64,000 bases of DNA from an uncultured Luminiphilus sp. (GCA_943789425.1 CALSUB010000011.1:62001-126000); one strand, 5' to 3'; shown: positions 45,736 through 55,595, numbered from the stretch's first letter. Notes: generated by a model from the letters alone, not told the origin. Made by a program: numbers and translations.

Positions 45736-47139
45736 ATGTTGATGACGGCGACAGACTGGCTTTGGTCTTATATTTTGATTGGTGTGTTACTCGCGATTGG
45801 CGTGCGCTTTACGCTGGGTTCGCGGGGCGTCCAGCTGAGACTGTTTAAACGCACTCTAGCGGTATTTTCTTCCATCGAATGGCAAGGCAGCGAGCGCGGT
45901 ATTTCGAGCTTGCAAGCGCTTGCTGTCAGTGTGGCGGGGAGAGTGGGTGGCGGCAATATTGCGGGTGTTGCCGTAGCGATCACCCTGGGTGGCCCGGGCG
46001 CCTTGTTCTGGATGTGGCTGATTGCGTTACTGGGTATGGCCACGAGTCTCTTTGAGTGTGCGCTCTCTCAGCTGTATAAGCGCCGTGAAGCAGACAAAAC
46101 GTTCCGAGGTGGGCCCGCTTACGTGATGCGTTACGGCCTAGGTTGGAAGGTATTACCCGTGATTTATAGCCTGTTGCTGCTCTTTACCGTCGGCTTTGGC
46201 TTCAACGCGGTGCAGAGCTACGTCGTGACGACCTCCATTGAGTCTGCGTTTGGGGTGCCAGTTCATGTGAGCGGTTCGGTGATGACGCTGGTGATGGCGG
46301 TGATTCTTTTTGGCGGGATTCGTCGATTAGCCCGAGTTTCTGAGGTCGTGGTGCCCTTTATGGTGGTGGGGTATTTGTCCCTCGCTATCGTGGTGTTGGT
46401 CATGAACTTTTCAGAGATTCCCGAGGCGCTACGGCTCATTTTTTCGTCTGCCTTTGGTCTGGAACAGGCCTTTGGAGGGGGGATGGCGGCAGCTATTACG
46501 CAAGGCGCACGAAGAGGACTATTTTCAAATGAAGCGGGGCTCGGCACGGTGCCTAATGTGGCGGCAGCAGCCGATGTGCCACATCCGATCTCTCAAGGGT
46601 TGGTTCAGTCTTTGAGTGTGTTTATCGATACGATTGTGCTGTGCACCGCCACAGCGCTCATCATCATGATGTCATCTAGCTTCGCGTCAGAAGGTCAAGC
46701 GGTGGCCGGTGTGGCTATGACCCAGATGGCGGTCGCCGAGCACGTGGGACCTGTGGGCGAAGCGTTGGTGAGTATTGCGCTGGTGTTATTTGCGACGACG
46801 ACGATTGCTTACAATAGTTTTCTGGGTGAAAACAGCATTGCTTATTTCGATCGTTTGGGGCGCCATGCAGTCACCGTATTTCGACTGTGTATTTTAGTGA
46901 TGATCGGTTGGGCGTCGGTGCAAGATCTCGGCACTGTCTTCGGGTTTGCCGATCTGACCATGGCGCTGTTGGCGCTGACGAATTTACTGGCACTGTGGGC
47001 TCTTTACCCAATCGCGATGCACTTACTCAAAGATTACGAGCAGCAATTGGCGGCGGGTAAGTCGCCCCAGTTTCACTGTGATTCACTGCCGCAAGAGTCG
47101 ATCGATCCCACCAGCTGGCCTGCGCGCTACAAGCCTTAG
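45736..47139 (+). CDS. Alanine/glycine:cation symporter (AGCS family)
   Basis: 467 residues. Signatures are GGGNIAGVAVAITLGGPGALFW, GGPAYVMRYGL and FSNEAGLGTVPN, all typical of the AGCS (DagA/AlsT) family that takes up alanine or glycine with sodium. The start at 45736 is 5 bases after the NSS gene; a longer in-frame reading would overlap it. The pair probably forms a small amino-acid uptake operon. Confidence 0.94.
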   Translation: MLMTATDWLWSYILIGVLLAIGVRFTLGSRGVQLRLFKRTLAVFSSIEWQGSERGISSLQALAVSVAGRVGGGNIAGVAVAITLGGPGALFWMWLIALLGMATSLFECALSQLYKRREADKTFRGGPAYVMRYGLGWKVLPVIYSLLLLFTVGFGFNAVQSYVVTTSIESAFGVPVHVSGSVMTLVMAVILFGGIRRLARVSEVVVPFMVVGYLSLAIVVLVMNFSEIPEALRLIFSSAFGLEQAFGGGMAAAITQGARRGLFSNEAGLGTVPNVAAAADVPHPISQGLVQSLSVFIDTIVLCTATALIIMMSSSFASEGQAVAGVAMTQMAVAEHVGPVGEALVSIALVLFATTTIAYNSFLGENSIAYFDRLGRHAVTVFRLCILVMIGWASVQDLGTVFGFADLTMALLALTNLLALWALYPIAMHLLKDYEQQLAAGKSPQFHCDSLPQESIDPTSWPARYKP

Positions 47140-47146
47140 CGGCGGG

Positions 47147-48220
47147 TTATTGCGCGTTTGATAGCTCGATGCTAAAGCGCTTTTGTTCGCCAAAGCGGAG
47201 GGTCGTGACCGCAATGGTGTCCCCGACGCGATGCTGTTCCATTGCCGTCAGAAACTCATCGTTACTGGTAACGGGTTTTCCCTCGATATGGGTGATGACG
47301 TCTCCGAGTATGATTTCACCTCGATCGCCTCTGCGTGCACCAATCATGCCGACGCTTTCGGCGGGGAACCCACGATAGGTTCTCACAATGGGCACGCCTT
47401 CAACGCGAAATTGTCGGAGCCAGCGGTCAGACGCTAACTCGACGCCTAATACGGGCCGCATGATTTTTCCGTAGGCAATCAGCTGTGGCACCACTTCGGT
47501 CACGGTATTGACCGGAATCGCAAAGCCGATGCCGGCACTCCCGCCACTGGGAGAATAGATGGCAGTATTGACGCCGATCAGCTGCCCAAGCGAATTCAGC
47601 AGTGGGCCCCCTGAATTGCCTGGGTTGATAGCGGCATCTGTTTGAATCACCCCGCGAATAACGCGGTTACTTGGAGATTGAATTTCCCGATCTAGAGCGC
47701 TGACGACGCCAACTGTCAGTGTGGTGTCCAACCCAAAGGGATTGCCAATCGCCATCACCTTGCGGCCTACAGAGAGCTCTGATGAATCCCCCAATGGCAA
47801 CGACGTGAGTCCGTCGGGTGGCGTTATCATTCGTAACACAGCGAGATCTCGCTCCGGCGCAAGACCCACTACTTCTGCCGCATACTGTTGCTCATTGCGT
47901 AGTGTAATGGCCAGTCGATCTGCACCGGCGACGACGTGATAGTTGGTGACGATAAGACCGGCAGCCGCGTCCCAAATAAATCCCGATCCGGCCCCTCGGG
48001 GAATTTCCATAATATTGCGGGAGAAGCGTTGACGCCGAAGCTCACTCGACGTCACAAAAACCACAGCAGGACTCGCCCGCTGAAAGACTTCAGTGGTGTT
48101 GGCCTCGTCCTCCGTGGCGAAGCTGAGATAGTTGATGGTCTCGTCCGCATTCGAGGATGGCGAGAATGCACCGATAACGCCGCATAGGAATGTGGTGATG
48201 ACCCAAGTCATGGCACTCAT
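47147..48220 (-). CDS. Trypsin-like periplasmic serine protease with one PDZ (DegS/AlgW-like)
   Basis: 357 residues: N-terminal signal or anchor, protease domain with NYHVVAGADR (His), RDLAVLRM (Asp) and GNSGGPLL (Ser), then one PDZ domain (about 260-350). A single PDZ and this length fit DegS/AlgW-type sigma-E proteases or short DegQ relatives; a DegP/DegQ would have two. The N-terminal VFQRASPAVVFVTS is typical of HtrA proteins. The start overlaps the htpX stop by 4 bases, so the two quality-control proteases are cotranscribed. Confidence 0.9.
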   Translation of the reverse strand: MSAMTWVITTFLCGVIGAFSPSSNADETINYLSFATEDEANTTEVFQRASPAVVFVTSSELRRQRFSRNIMEIPRGAGSGFIWDAAAGLIVTNYHVVAGADRLAITLRNEQQYAAEVVGLAPERDLAVLRMITPPDGLTSLPLGDSSELSVGRKVMAIGNPFGLDTTLTVGVVSALDREIQSPSNRVIRGVIQTDAAINPGNSGGPLLNSLGQLIGVNTAIYSPSGGSAGIGFAIPVNTVTEVVPQLIAYGKIMRPVLGVELASDRWLRQFRVEGVPIVRTYRGFPAESVGMIGARRGDRGEIILGDVITHIEGKPVTSNDEFLTAMEQHRVGDTIAVTTLRFGEQKRFSIELSNAQ

Positions 48221-49098
48221 TGACGCTGCAACGCAAGAATTCGGTCGTCTAAAGGCGGGTGCGATCTGAGTAGTGCCGCTAGACCTGTGCCTTTCGCTGA
48301 GCGAATACCGAATGCGGTCATCTCACCCGGCAGATCTTGGGGCAGCCCCTGTTCTGCTTTGAGGCGCTGTAATGCGGCGATCATATGAGTGCTGCCCGCC
48401 AACTGAGCGCCTGCTTCATCAGCTCGATATTCTCTAAAGCGCGAGAACCACATCACGATGGTGCTGGCGAGAATGCCCAAAATAATTTCCGCCACAATGG
48501 TGACAATGTAATAGCCGAAACCGTAACCCCGTTGCGTTTTGAAAATCACGCGATCGACGGTGTGGCCAATGATGCGGGCAAAAAACATGACAAAGGTATT
48601 TACGATTCCTTGTAGCAACGTGAGTGTGATCATGTCGCCGTTGGCAACGTGTCCGATTTCATGTGCTAGCACCGCTCGTGCCTCGGATTGTTCGAAACGT
48701 CGCAGCAAGCCTGTGCTGACGGCAACGAGCGCGTTATTGCGATTCCATCCAGTGGCAAAGGCGTTGGACGCATCAGATGGAAAGATACCGACTTCGGGCA
48801 TCCCGATACCGGCCTCTTTGGCAAGTGACTGCACCGTCTCGAGCAACCACTGCTCATCGCGAGACTGAGCCGATGTGATGATCTGCACACCGGCGCTTCT
48901 TTTTGCCATCCACTTGGACAGTAACAGCGAAATAAAAGACCCGCTAAAACCAAACAGGGCACAAAAAATCAGGAGACTGCTGAGATTCAAGTCAACCCCG
49001 TTGTTCGCCAAAATACCCTCTAAACCCAGTAGATTAAAAATGAGGCTAACTAACACTAAGACGGCGATGTTCGTCGCTAAAAACAGCAGAATTCTCAT
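48217..49098 (-). CDS. htpX: HtpX, membrane M48 metalloprotease
   Basis: 293 residues with four hydrophobic segments and the zinc motif AHEIGHVANGD near 138-148; the third ligand Glu lies in YRADEAGA near 223. The N-terminus MRILLFLATNIAVLVL is family-typical. HtpX degrades misfolded inner-membrane proteins, usually under envelope stress control. It forms a unit with the HtrA-type gene. Confidence 0.96.
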   Translation of the reverse strand: MRILLFLATNIAVLVLVSLIFNLLGLEGILANNGVDLNLSSLLIFCALFGFSGSFISLLLSKWMAKRSAGVQIITSAQSRDEQWLLETVQSLAKEAGIGMPEVGIFPSDASNAFATGWNRNNALVAVSTGLLRRFEQSEARAVLAHEIGHVANGDMITLTLLQGIVNTFVMFFARIIGHTVDRVIFKTQRGYGFGYYIVTIVAEIILGILASTIVMWFSRFREYRADEAGAQLAGSTHMIAALQRLKAEQGLPQDLPGEMTAFGIRSAKGTGLAALLRSHPPLDDRILALQRQ

Positions 49099-49131
49099 CC
49101 GGTGCGCTCCTTGCAGTGCGATGGCAGGCTG

Positions 49132-49431
49132 TCATTCATAGGTGGGGTCATTTGCTTCGCTTTCAAGCGTTTCCTCTGGGCTTTGCGCAGCTGCTACTGG
49201 CGTGGGATGCGCGCTGATCTCTAAGTCCGTGGGTTTGTTATTGGTGATGCCACACAGCACAACATCGCCACGGAGCGCCGTATCTTTAGAGCTAAGTTCA
49301 AATAGCATGTTGACCGCTTCGTCACGGTGTTCCCAAAAGGCCACCTGTGCTGAGCGGTCACCCAATATCCAATCGCCTGGCTTGCTCCAGTAATGTCCCA
49401 ATTGATTGCGAATAACAAATGCACCGCTCAT
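49132..49431 (-). CDS. Small hypothetical protein
   Basis: 99 residues, no signal peptide or membrane segment. The first two thirds (GAFVIRNQLGHYWSK, FWEHRDEAVNMLFELSSKD) look folded and the C-terminus is acidic and low in complexity. It lies 33 bases upstream of htpX on the same strand, suggesting cotranscription. I do not recognise the family. Confidence 0.65.
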   Translation of the reverse strand: MSGAFVIRNQLGHYWSKPGDWILGDRSAQVAFWEHRDEAVNMLFELSSKDTALRGDVVLCGITNNKPTDLEISAHPTPVAAAQSPEETLESEANDPTYE

Positions 49432-49647
49432 TAGCGTGTCTCCAAACTGTCATGCATAAAAATGTGTTATCAAATGGTGCCTAAGAAACAGTCCGAGCAA
49501 ATAGTGTAATCAATCCGCCGAGCCAAACAGTCTCGATCCTTAGATCAGTGGCATCATCTCGGTGAAATCATTTCAGTGCAACCAACTAGTGCAACCGCGT
49601 CAGCGAAGGAATTACCGAGTGCCCGTCGCGGTTGTGCAGTCTTCCTA
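49432..49647. other. Intergenic gap
   Basis: About 215 bases between two minus-strand genes. I see no gene, strong hairpin or convincing promoter; it probably holds the promoter for the hypothetical protein-htpX group. Confidence 0.4.
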
Positions 49648-50364
49648 TCAGCTGAGTAGCTGATCTTTCGCTTGATTAATTTTTGCGGCCAAATAGTCGT
49701 TGCCGCCTCGATCGGGGTGACACTTTTGTATCAGTGCTCTGTGCGCCGCAACGATGTCCTCTTCGGTCGCATCATCCTGCAATCCTAGGACCGCGAGGGC
49801 CTCCGCACGACTCGATGGAGCGGGACCGTTTTCTCCTCCCGGGTCAGTCTCTTCGCTGTCTTGCGCATCATCCGGAAAGCGCTGTTCGAGGTAGCTAGCC
49901 AGTAGCTGTGCAGAGTCCGTGTCTTCATGCTGGCAGTAGTTCAGCAGTTCATCGAGTTGTTGCCGATTTAGCTCATTCAAGAGCCACCCCTTGAAGTGAC
50001 TCTCCAATACGACGCCACTAAGGTCGCCGCTGTCGTGATCGAGTGTCATTTTGATGATGCGTGATGTCACTTCGGATTGCTTACTCGATGATCTGGCGCC
50101 AGATGTGCGCAAGCTACCCAGCGCGGGGAGCAGTCGCACCAAGACAGGCAGCATCTGCCGAGCCGCCACCAACAGACCGGTCAACGCAGCGCCAACCCAA
50201 TGCATTTTGCCCATCAACGTCAGGATAATGACACCAATCACGGCGCTACCGAGGATGATTTGTAAATAGGCGCCACGTCTTTTGTGCGGGGGTTGCTGTT
50301 GTGCACGCCGCACTAATACGACCAGCGTGAAGACAATGACGAGTAGCAGAATAACTCTTGGCAC
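49648..50364 (-). CDS. Membrane-anchored protein with C-terminal DnaJ domain
   Basis: 238 residues: two hydrophobic segments near 3-18 and 33-50, a possible third to 85, a middle region with LLNELNRQQLDELLNYCQ, an acidic linker and a C-terminal J domain containing HPDRGGNDYLAAKINQAKD. The J domain predicts recruitment of DnaK to the inner membrane. The middle part resembles proteobacterial DnaJ-domain proteins often found with VWA-type genes, as here. Client and role are unknown. Confidence 0.85.
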   Translation of the reverse strand: MPRVILLLVIVFTLVVLVRRAQQQPPHKRRGAYLQIILGSAVIGVIILTLMGKMHWVGAALTGLLVAARQMLPVLVRLLPALGSLRTSGARSSSKQSEVTSRIIKMTLDHDSGDLSGVVLESHFKGWLLNELNRQQLDELLNYCQHEDTDSAQLLASYLEQRFPDDAQDSEETDPGGENGPAPSSRAEALAVLGLQDDATEEDIVAAHRALIQKCHPDRGGNDYLAAKINQAKDQLLS

Positions 50365-50427
50365 GGTGGTTATGCCTCCTATGATGAACGTGTGAGCCGC
50401 TGTAATTCTATCCGTTTTGGTGGCTCG

Positions 50428-51129
50428 TTATGGCGTTTTTTCGAGTTGGCACAGCAGTGTTCGATCGCCGCGCGTGTTCGATCGGCGCAGCGCCGCGACA
50501 CCGCCTTGGGCAAATCGGCTCACGGCAGCCAGTAAGGTGCGGAGTTGATCAGCACTGCTTGCATCAAAGGGCGCATAGGCTCCGTGACTTAATTGTGCCA
50601 GCTGTTCGAAGATGGCCCGAGTGTGTGCGTCGCGCCCTTCCTGAAAGAGAAAGAGGGGTATTTTTTTGATGGCGCATTGCCCCGCTAAGGAGGCCAAAGT
50701 CGCTGGCGATTCCTCGCAGGCGTCACCGACCAGGATTACAGCTCGTAACGGCTGGGAGGCTGAGTGTGCCTCAAGGGCGTGGTGGAGTACCCGGCCAATT
50801 TGAGTGGCCCCCGGTTCGCAGGTGACGCAACTCATTTGATCGAGCAATGCTCCGGCTTGCGTCAGCCAAGGACTAGCAAAGAATTCGCCTAGGCCTCGGT
50901 AGTAACAAAGCTGTATCGCCAATGTCTGCTCGTTCAACGCGGCCGAGAATAACTCACTGTGTAATCGACGCGCCTGATCCCATGTGGGCTCTCGGCTGGC
51001 TGTGGCGTCGAGTGCAAAAATGATGCGACTTTGTCGAGCAGTAATCGCCTTGATCGCACGCGTTTTACTCAGAAAGCGGGTAATTTCCTGAGTTTTTGGC
51101 TGGCCGATCTCCTTGGAAATGCGACGTGC
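50428..51129 (-). CDS. VWA-like protein of unknown function, start codon unclear
   Basis: About 210-230 residues: a Rossmann-like VWA core beginning SRIIFALDATASREPTWDQA, then IQLCYYRGLGEF, the CEPGATQIGRVLHHAL stretch and ILVGDACEE and FLFQEGRD. The frame is open back to a TAG at 51130-51132, yet no ATG, GTG or TTG occurs before the conserved core; the only standard start (TTG at 50937) would remove the metal-binding first strand. A rare start, or a sequence error near 51080-51130, must be assumed. It precedes the DnaJ-domain gene. Confidence 0.75.
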   Translation of the reverse strand, partial: ARRISKEIGQPKTQEITRFLSKTRAIKAITARQSRIIFALDATASREPTWDQARRLHSELFSAALNEQTLAIQLCYYRGLGEFFASPWLTQAGALLDQMSCVTCEPGATQIGRVLHHALEAHSASQPLRAVILVGDACEESPATLASLAGQCAIKKIPLFLFQEGRDAHTRAIFEQLAQLSHGAYAPFDASSADQLRTLLAAVSRFAQGGVAALRRSNTRGDRTLLCQLEKTP

Positions 51130-51339
51130 CTAACGAGAAGAACGCGGCGCTAGCAGACCGCGATCGCGCAATTCTTGAAGATAATGCCGCCGGCTGGCCA
51201 GTTCGGAGATGACGGCCTGCAGTGCGTCTCGGCCGAGCGCGTGTCGCCCCTTACTGGGCGCTTCGTCTACCAAATCCAGTAGTTTTCGGCTTGAAAAGTC
51301 TTCCGCGTTGAAGGTGTTGTGAGTTGTCTCTGTTTTCAT
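51130..51339 (-). CDS. Small hypothetical protein upstream of the VWA gene
   Basis: 69 residues (MKTETTHNTF...), mostly helical, with a basic C-terminus; the stretch GRDALQAVISELASRRHYLQ may be amphipathic. The ATG at 51339 has GGGGGAAATAAA before it. Its stop TAG is in the same frame as the VWA gene and directly borders it, so a fused or read-through product is formally possible. No known family recognised. Confidence 0.6.
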   Translation of the reverse strand: MKTETTHNTFNAEDFSSRKLLDLVDEAPSKGRHALGRDALQAVISELASRRHYLQELRDRGLLAPRSSR

Positions 51340-51438
51340 TTTATTTCCCCCCGTCCCCTTTTTGTGCACCTTACTGGTGCCTGCAGCGAGGTCTTAATCT
51401 GCTTCATTCCGGAGACGGGATTTACTGTCAGTTGCTAA

Positions 51439-51452
51439 AATAGCCCGCTATT
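51439..51452. promoter_or_regulatory. Short palindrome upstream of msrA
   Basis: AATAGC-CC-GCTATT is a perfect inverted repeat 75-88 bases upstream of the msrA start, in the divergent spacer with the small hypothetical gene. It could be an operator for either side; no known consensus is recognised. Confidence 0.3.
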
Positions 51453-51526
51453 ATGACAAAAATTAAGCAAGATTGCCTGAGCAAGCGAATGTTGCCGCAA
51501 ATGTGAGAGGTAAAAGGGTGAAATGG

Positions 51527-52195
51527 ATGGAATTACGACGTAAACACGCGCTGCCTGACGCAGCCACTGCTCTCCCAGGCAGGGCCACACTCATGCCTGT
51601 GGCCCAAAGCCACGCGGTGTTGGCTGTGCCATTGCAGCCACCCTACCCAGTGGGTTTGGCAGAGGCGATGTTCGGTATGGGGTGTTTTTGGGGCGTGGAG
51701 AGACTCTTTTGGCGTCAGCCGGGGGTTTACACTACGGCCGTGGGCTATGCCGGCGGGCTGACGCCCAACCCAACCTATCAGGAGGTCTGCTCGGGTGGGA
51801 CCGGGCATAACGAAGTCGTACGGATTATTTTTGATCCTGCAGTGATGACTTACGAAGACCTGCTGACTATTTTTTGGGAAAACCATAACCCGACGCAGGG
51901 TATGCGTCAGGGAAATGATTGGGGTACTCAATACCGGTCGGGTATTTATTATTCGACTGAATCCCAAAAATCAGCGGCTTTGACTAGCCAACAAAGTTAT
52001 CAGGTAGCGCTGAGTGAGGCAGGTCACAGCGAGATCACGACCGAAATTTGTGAGGCGCCGCTGTTCTTTTTTGCCGAAGATTATCACCAGCAATATCTCC
52101 ACAAAAATCCCGCCGGCTATTGCGGTATGGGTGGAACGGGCGTTAGCTGTGCAGTCGGGGTCGGTGTGGCCGCAACAGATGAGACGGTCGTTTAG
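51527..52195 (+). CDS. msrA: MsrA, peptide-methionine (S)-S-oxide reductase
   Basis: 222 residues from ATG 51527 (GTG at 51518 is an alternative). The active site GCFWG is near residue 52, followed by [22 protein letters not shown] and [23 protein letters not shown]. The N-terminus before the active site is about 45 residues longer than the minimal enzyme, as in E. coli MsrA. It repairs oxidised methionine. The stop overlaps the convergent rsmE stop by 4 bases. Confidence 0.95.
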   Translation: MELRRKHALPDAATALPGRATLMPVAQSHAVLAVPLQPPYPVGLAEAMFGMGCFWGVERLFWRQPGVYTTAVGYAGGLTPNPTYQEVCSGGTGHNEVVRIIFDPAVMTYEDLLTIFWENHNPTQGMRQGNDWGTQYRSGIYYSTESQKSAALTSQQSYQVALSEAGHSEITTEICEAPLFFFAEDYHQQYLHKNPAGYCGMGGTGVSCAVGVGVAATDETVV

Positions 52196-52911
52196 CTGAC
52201 TGGGAGCGGTAGTGCTTGCGCGAGGGCTGCAGCGACGGCGGTGTCGACGCTCAGCGTACGCTCACCTAGGTGTCGGCGCCTGGCGCCAACAGATTCGGCA
52301 AGCTCAATTTCAAAAGGGATAAAACCGCCCTCGGGACCCAACAGCACCAAGCCTGCCCTCGCTTCATCTCGTAGCGCCTGAGTCGCGTTGCGGTCTGCTA
52401 TCCAACACGGGTGGTTTTGCGCGAGAGTGGGCAGGATATCCTCGACAAAGGGCCTAAATCGCCGATGCAGGTGGACCTCGGGTAACAGGGTGTCTCCAGC
52501 GCGCTCGAGTCCAGCCTCCAGTGCCGCGGCGATGCGATCGGGTTTCAGCAGGGGACTCTGCCAGTAACTTTTTTCGACACGGGCGCTGTGAATCAGGTGC
52601 AAGTGCGCGACGCCCATTTCGCTGGCGGTGCGAAAGACACGACGGAGCATTTTTGGGCGGGGCAACGCTAGGATTAGATCGAATGGATGTCGCTGCAGCG
52701 CAGCCAGTGTTAAGTGCACATGGATCCGAACCGTTTTGTCATCGATCGCTAAAATAGTGCCACTCCCACGCAGCCCGCCCAGCGCACCCACTCTTAAGAC
52801 TTGTCCGGGCTGACTTTTGAGCACGGTCACAATGTGCTGATGACGTCTGTCATCGAGCACAACGGTCTCGTCATCGATCCAATCGGCGGGTCTAAGCAAG
52901 ACAATATTCAT
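52192..52911 (-). CDS. rsmE: RsmE, 16S rRNA m3U1498 methyltransferase
   Basis: 239 residues, SPOUT fold: an N-terminal PUA-like domain ([19 protein letters not shown]) and a C-terminal knot with [19 protein letters not shown] and [16 protein letters not shown]. Methylates U1498 of 16S rRNA. It follows rimO on the same strand with a 15-base gap; both act on the small ribosomal subunit. Confidence 0.95.
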   Translation of the reverse strand: MNIVLLRPADWIDDETVVLDDRRHQHIVTVLKSQPGQVLRVGALGGLRGSGTILAIDDKTVRIHVHLTLAALQRHPFDLILALPRPKMLRRVFRTASEMGVAHLHLIHSARVEKSYWQSPLLKPDRIAAALEAGLERAGDTLLPEVHLHRRFRPFVEDILPTLAQNHPCWIADRNATQALRDEARAGLVLLGPEGGFIPFEIELAESVGARRRHLGERTLSVDTAVAAALAQALPLPVS

Positions 52912-52926
52912 TACTGTTCCGTCTCG

Positions 52927-54264
52927 TTACACCCAGAGATCGTAGTCATCTGCTGCGGAAATCTCCGCCTCGACTAAGTCGCCCGGTGTAAAGTCGGTGA
53001 TGCCAGGCATATGCACCACACCATCGATCTCAGGTGCGTCAGCAAACGTACGGCCGATTGCGCCATCCTCTGTGACCTGATCAATCAAAATGGTCTGAGT
53101 GGACCCTATTTTCCGCTGTAATTTGGCCGCACTGATCGATTGTTGCAATGCCATAAAGCGCTCCCACCGTGCGGCCTTGGTCGCCTCGGGCACGGGGTTG
53201 GGCAACTCATTTGCGGCGGCACCTTTGACGGGAGAATATTGAAAACAGCCAACACGATCCAATTGAGCACGATCAATAAAGGTCAAGAGCGATTCAAACT
53301 CTTCTTCGGTCTCTCCCGGATAACCCACAATGAAGGTCGAGCGGATGCTGAGGTCAGGACAAATGTCCCGCCATTTTGCAATACGGTCGAGGGTTTTTTC
53401 TGCGGCGGCGGGGCGTTTCATCCGCTCAAGAACACTGCGTGCTCCGTGTTGAAGCGGCATGTCGATATAAGGCAGCAATTTTCCGGCGGCCATCATTGGG
53501 ATCAATTTGTCGACGTGTGGGTAGGGGTAGACATAGTGGAACCTCACCCAGACACCGAGCTCGGAGAGGGCCGATGCTAGGCTTTCTAAATTACTTTTCA
53601 GCGGACGCCCATGCCAAAAGTCAGTTTGGTATTTCAGATCGACCCCGTAAGCACTCGTATCCTGTGAAACGACCAATAACTCCCGCACACCCGCTCGTAC
53701 AAGACCCTCTGCCTCACTCATGACAGAGCCGATGGGTCGACTCACTAGGTCACCCCGGAGACTCGGGATAATGCAGAAGCGACAACGATGATTACAGCCT
53801 TCGCTGATCTTAAGATAAGCATAATGGCGGGGCGTGAGTTTTACGCCCTGAGCCGGTATTAAGTCCAGATGAGGGTTGGGCTGGTGATGTTGTGGCAGCA
53901 CCTCACGAACCGTACTGAGCACCTCTTCGTAAGCGGCAGGACCGCTAATGCCGAGCACCTTCGGGTGCCTTGCCCGAATCGCATCGGCATCATCACCCCG
54001 ACCCATGCACCCCGTGACTAAGACCCGTCCGTTTTCTCTGATCGCTTCTCCGATGGTCTCTAAACTTTCCTCCTTTGCTGCGTCAATGAACCCACAGGTA
54101 TTCACAATAACGACGCCGGCGTCCTCGTATTGAGGGGTGATGTCATAACCCTCGATACGGAGTTGTGTGAGGATTCGCTCTGAATCAACCAAGGCCTTAG
54201 GGCACCCCAGTGAAATGAAGCCTACCTTTGCTCTGTCAGGTGTTTGGATAGCGGTGTCCCTCAT
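52927..54264 (-). CDS. rimO: RimO, ribosomal protein S12 methylthiotransferase
   Basis: Radical-SAM enzyme of 445 residues that methylthiolates Asp89 of ribosomal protein S12. The N-terminal domain has [15 protein letters not shown] and [13 protein letters not shown], the radical-SAM cluster motif is [16 protein letters not shown] near 153, and a C-terminal TRAM domain (about 375-440) follows. MiaB is the paralogue, but the [12 protein letters not shown] start is RimO-specific. Confidence 0.96.
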   Translation of the reverse strand: MRDTAIQTPDRAKVGFISLGCPKALVDSERILTQLRIEGYDITPQYEDAGVVIVNTCGFIDAAKEESLETIGEAIRENGRVLVTGCMGRGDDADAIRARHPKVLGISGPAAYEEVLSTVREVLPQHHQPNPHLDLIPAQGVKLTPRHYAYLKISEGCNHRCRFCIIPSLRGDLVSRPIGSVMSEAEGLVRAGVRELLVVSQDTSAYGVDLKYQTDFWHGRPLKSNLESLASALSELGVWVRFHYVYPYPHVDKLIPMMAAGKLLPYIDMPLQHGARSVLERMKRPAAAEKTLDRIAKWRDICPDLSIRSTFIVGYPGETEEEFESLLTFIDRAQLDRVGCFQYSPVKGAAANELPNPVPEATKAARWERFMALQQSISAAKLQRKIGSTQTILIDQVTEDGAIGRTFADAPEIDGVVHMPGITDFTPGDLVEAEISAADDYDLWV

Positions 54265-54268
54265 TAAG

Positions 54269-54811
54269 TTAGGCGTCTATGGCGCTGGCGTTGCTGTGGG
54301 TTCTGACGGGCAGTTCTTTTCTCAGCACCGCCAGTAACTCAAGAGATTCCTCGCGATTGAGAAAATCTCCGATTGGCGTTTCGGATACTTTGTCATGAAC
54401 GCAGAGCTCAGGTCCCTGCCAGGGGTGACTTTCCGGTGTCACGCGCAGTGCTGCGTCTGCCCGCGTAAAACGCCAGGTTCGTTTCGGCACAAAATAGCCC
54501 TTATCAATTATCACCGTATCAGCGTTTAAATGAATGACATGTCGGTACTCGAGCTTCCAGTTCACCCAGTACAGCGCGCCACCCAGTGCCGTTAGCTCTA
54601 AGCCCGCCAGCGGCAGAATCGGCCAAGCACCCGCTAAGGCAAAACCAATGCCGGCGCCCAGCGAGGGTATGGCAAGGGCCGCGAGTAGCCATAAATTCTG
54701 GTGCCAGGTCGCAGAGTGATTGGGCTTAACCACCACAACCATTTCTCGATCCGCTTGGTTATAGGAAATCACACGATTCTCCCCAGCAAGATGTGGCGTA
54801 TGGTAATGCAT
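54269..54811 (-). CDS. DUF2244-family membrane protein
   Basis: 180 residues. Two adjacent hydrophobic helices (about 45-90: [20 protein letters not shown] and [17 protein letters not shown]) followed by a soluble domain with IIDKGYF and [12 protein letters not shown]. This matches the DUF2244 layout; function unknown. The ATG at 54811 has AGGAG eight bases upstream; an in-frame extension to 54949 is not supported. Lies 4 bases upstream of rimO. Confidence 0.85.
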   Translation of the reverse strand: MHYHTPHLAGENRVISYNQADREMVVVVKPNHSATWHQNLWLLAALAIPSLGAGIGFALAGAWPILPLAGLELTALGGALYWVNWKLEYRHVIHLNADTVIIDKGYFVPKRTWRFTRADAALRVTPESHPWQGPELCVHDKVSETPIGDFLNREESLELLAVLRKELPVRTHSNASAIDA

Positions 54812-54836
54812 CCAGCGCGCTCCTAAAAATGATCTG

Positions 54837-55595
54837 TTATGTGCCGGCGTAAATGCATCGTGGTGGTGAGTGGGCGGTGAGTTTGTGACCGGAAATCGGG
54901 TGACGAAAGGCGATGCTGGTCGCGTGGAGCAACAGCCTCGGTGAGGCATTCAAGACCTCCTCCGGCGCATAAAAGTCGCAGCCCAAAATCGGATGCCCAA
55001 TCTCTTTCAAATGAATACGCAGTTGATGTGATCGGCCCGTGATAGGGAAAAGTTCGACAACCGTCGATTTATCTTCCCTCGCCACCACGCGCCATCGAGT
55101 CACAGCGGATTTCCCACTCGTGAAACACACCTTTTGCTTTGGCCGGTTGGGCCAATCCCGCGTCAGGGGTAGCGTGATCTCGCCCGTATCTGGCGATAGG
55201 CAGCCCGCAACGCGAGCAAAGTAGGTTTTGTCGATTTGTCTTGATTGGAATTGTCGAGCCAGTTCCGATAGCGCTGCCTTTGTCCGAGGCACGACCATCA
55301 CGCCAGAGGTATCGAGGTCAAGGCGATGGACTGCGCTTACGCCGGGATATTGTCGGTCCAGTCTGTGAAGCAAACAGTCGTGATTGAGCGGATGTCGCCC
55401 GGGTACGCTCAGCAGCAAGGTAGGCTTATCGACAATGAGCAGATGCTCATCCCGGTAGAGCAATCGAATGGGTTCTTTCGAGTGGGGGACGAGGTAAGGC
55501 GGCTGTGGGTCTACTGTAAAATCCACGGGCAATTGGGCTCGAGCGTCAGGGGCGCCCGGCAGCGTCCAAAGCCTGCAGGTAACGACTGACCGCAT
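54837..55595 (-). CDS. rluA: RluA-family pseudouridine synthase
   Basis: 252 residues as drawn. Motifs: DKPTLLLSVPGR, catalytic HRLDLDTSGVMVV (Asp near 94), DWPNRPKQK and ITGRSHQLRIHL. The combination and the lack of an S4 domain fit RluA, which modifies 23S rRNA U746 and tRNA U32. The 5' end overlaps pdxJ by 50 bases; a GTG near 55527 (VDFTVDPQPPYL) would avoid most of this and is equally likely as the start. Confidence 0.92.
   Translation of the reverse strand: MRSVVTCRLWTLPGAPDARAQLPVDFTVDPQPPYLVPHSKEPIRLLYRDEHLLIVDKPTLLLSVPGRHPLNHDCLLHRLDRQYPGVSAVHRLDLDTSGVMVVPRTKAALSELARQFQSRQIDKTYFARVAGCLSPDTGEITLPLTRDWPNRPKQKVCFTSGKSAVTRWRVVAREDKSTVVELFPITGRSHQLRIHLKEIGHPILGCDFYAPEEVLNASPRLLLHATSIAFRHPISGHKLTAHSPPRCIYAGT

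Noticed and set aside
51130-51132. In-frame TAG as a recoded (pyrrolysine or read-through) codon joining the small ORF to the VWA gene
   Set aside because: No recoding signal is visible, the VWA domain does not need the extra part, and a sequence error or rare start is simpler.
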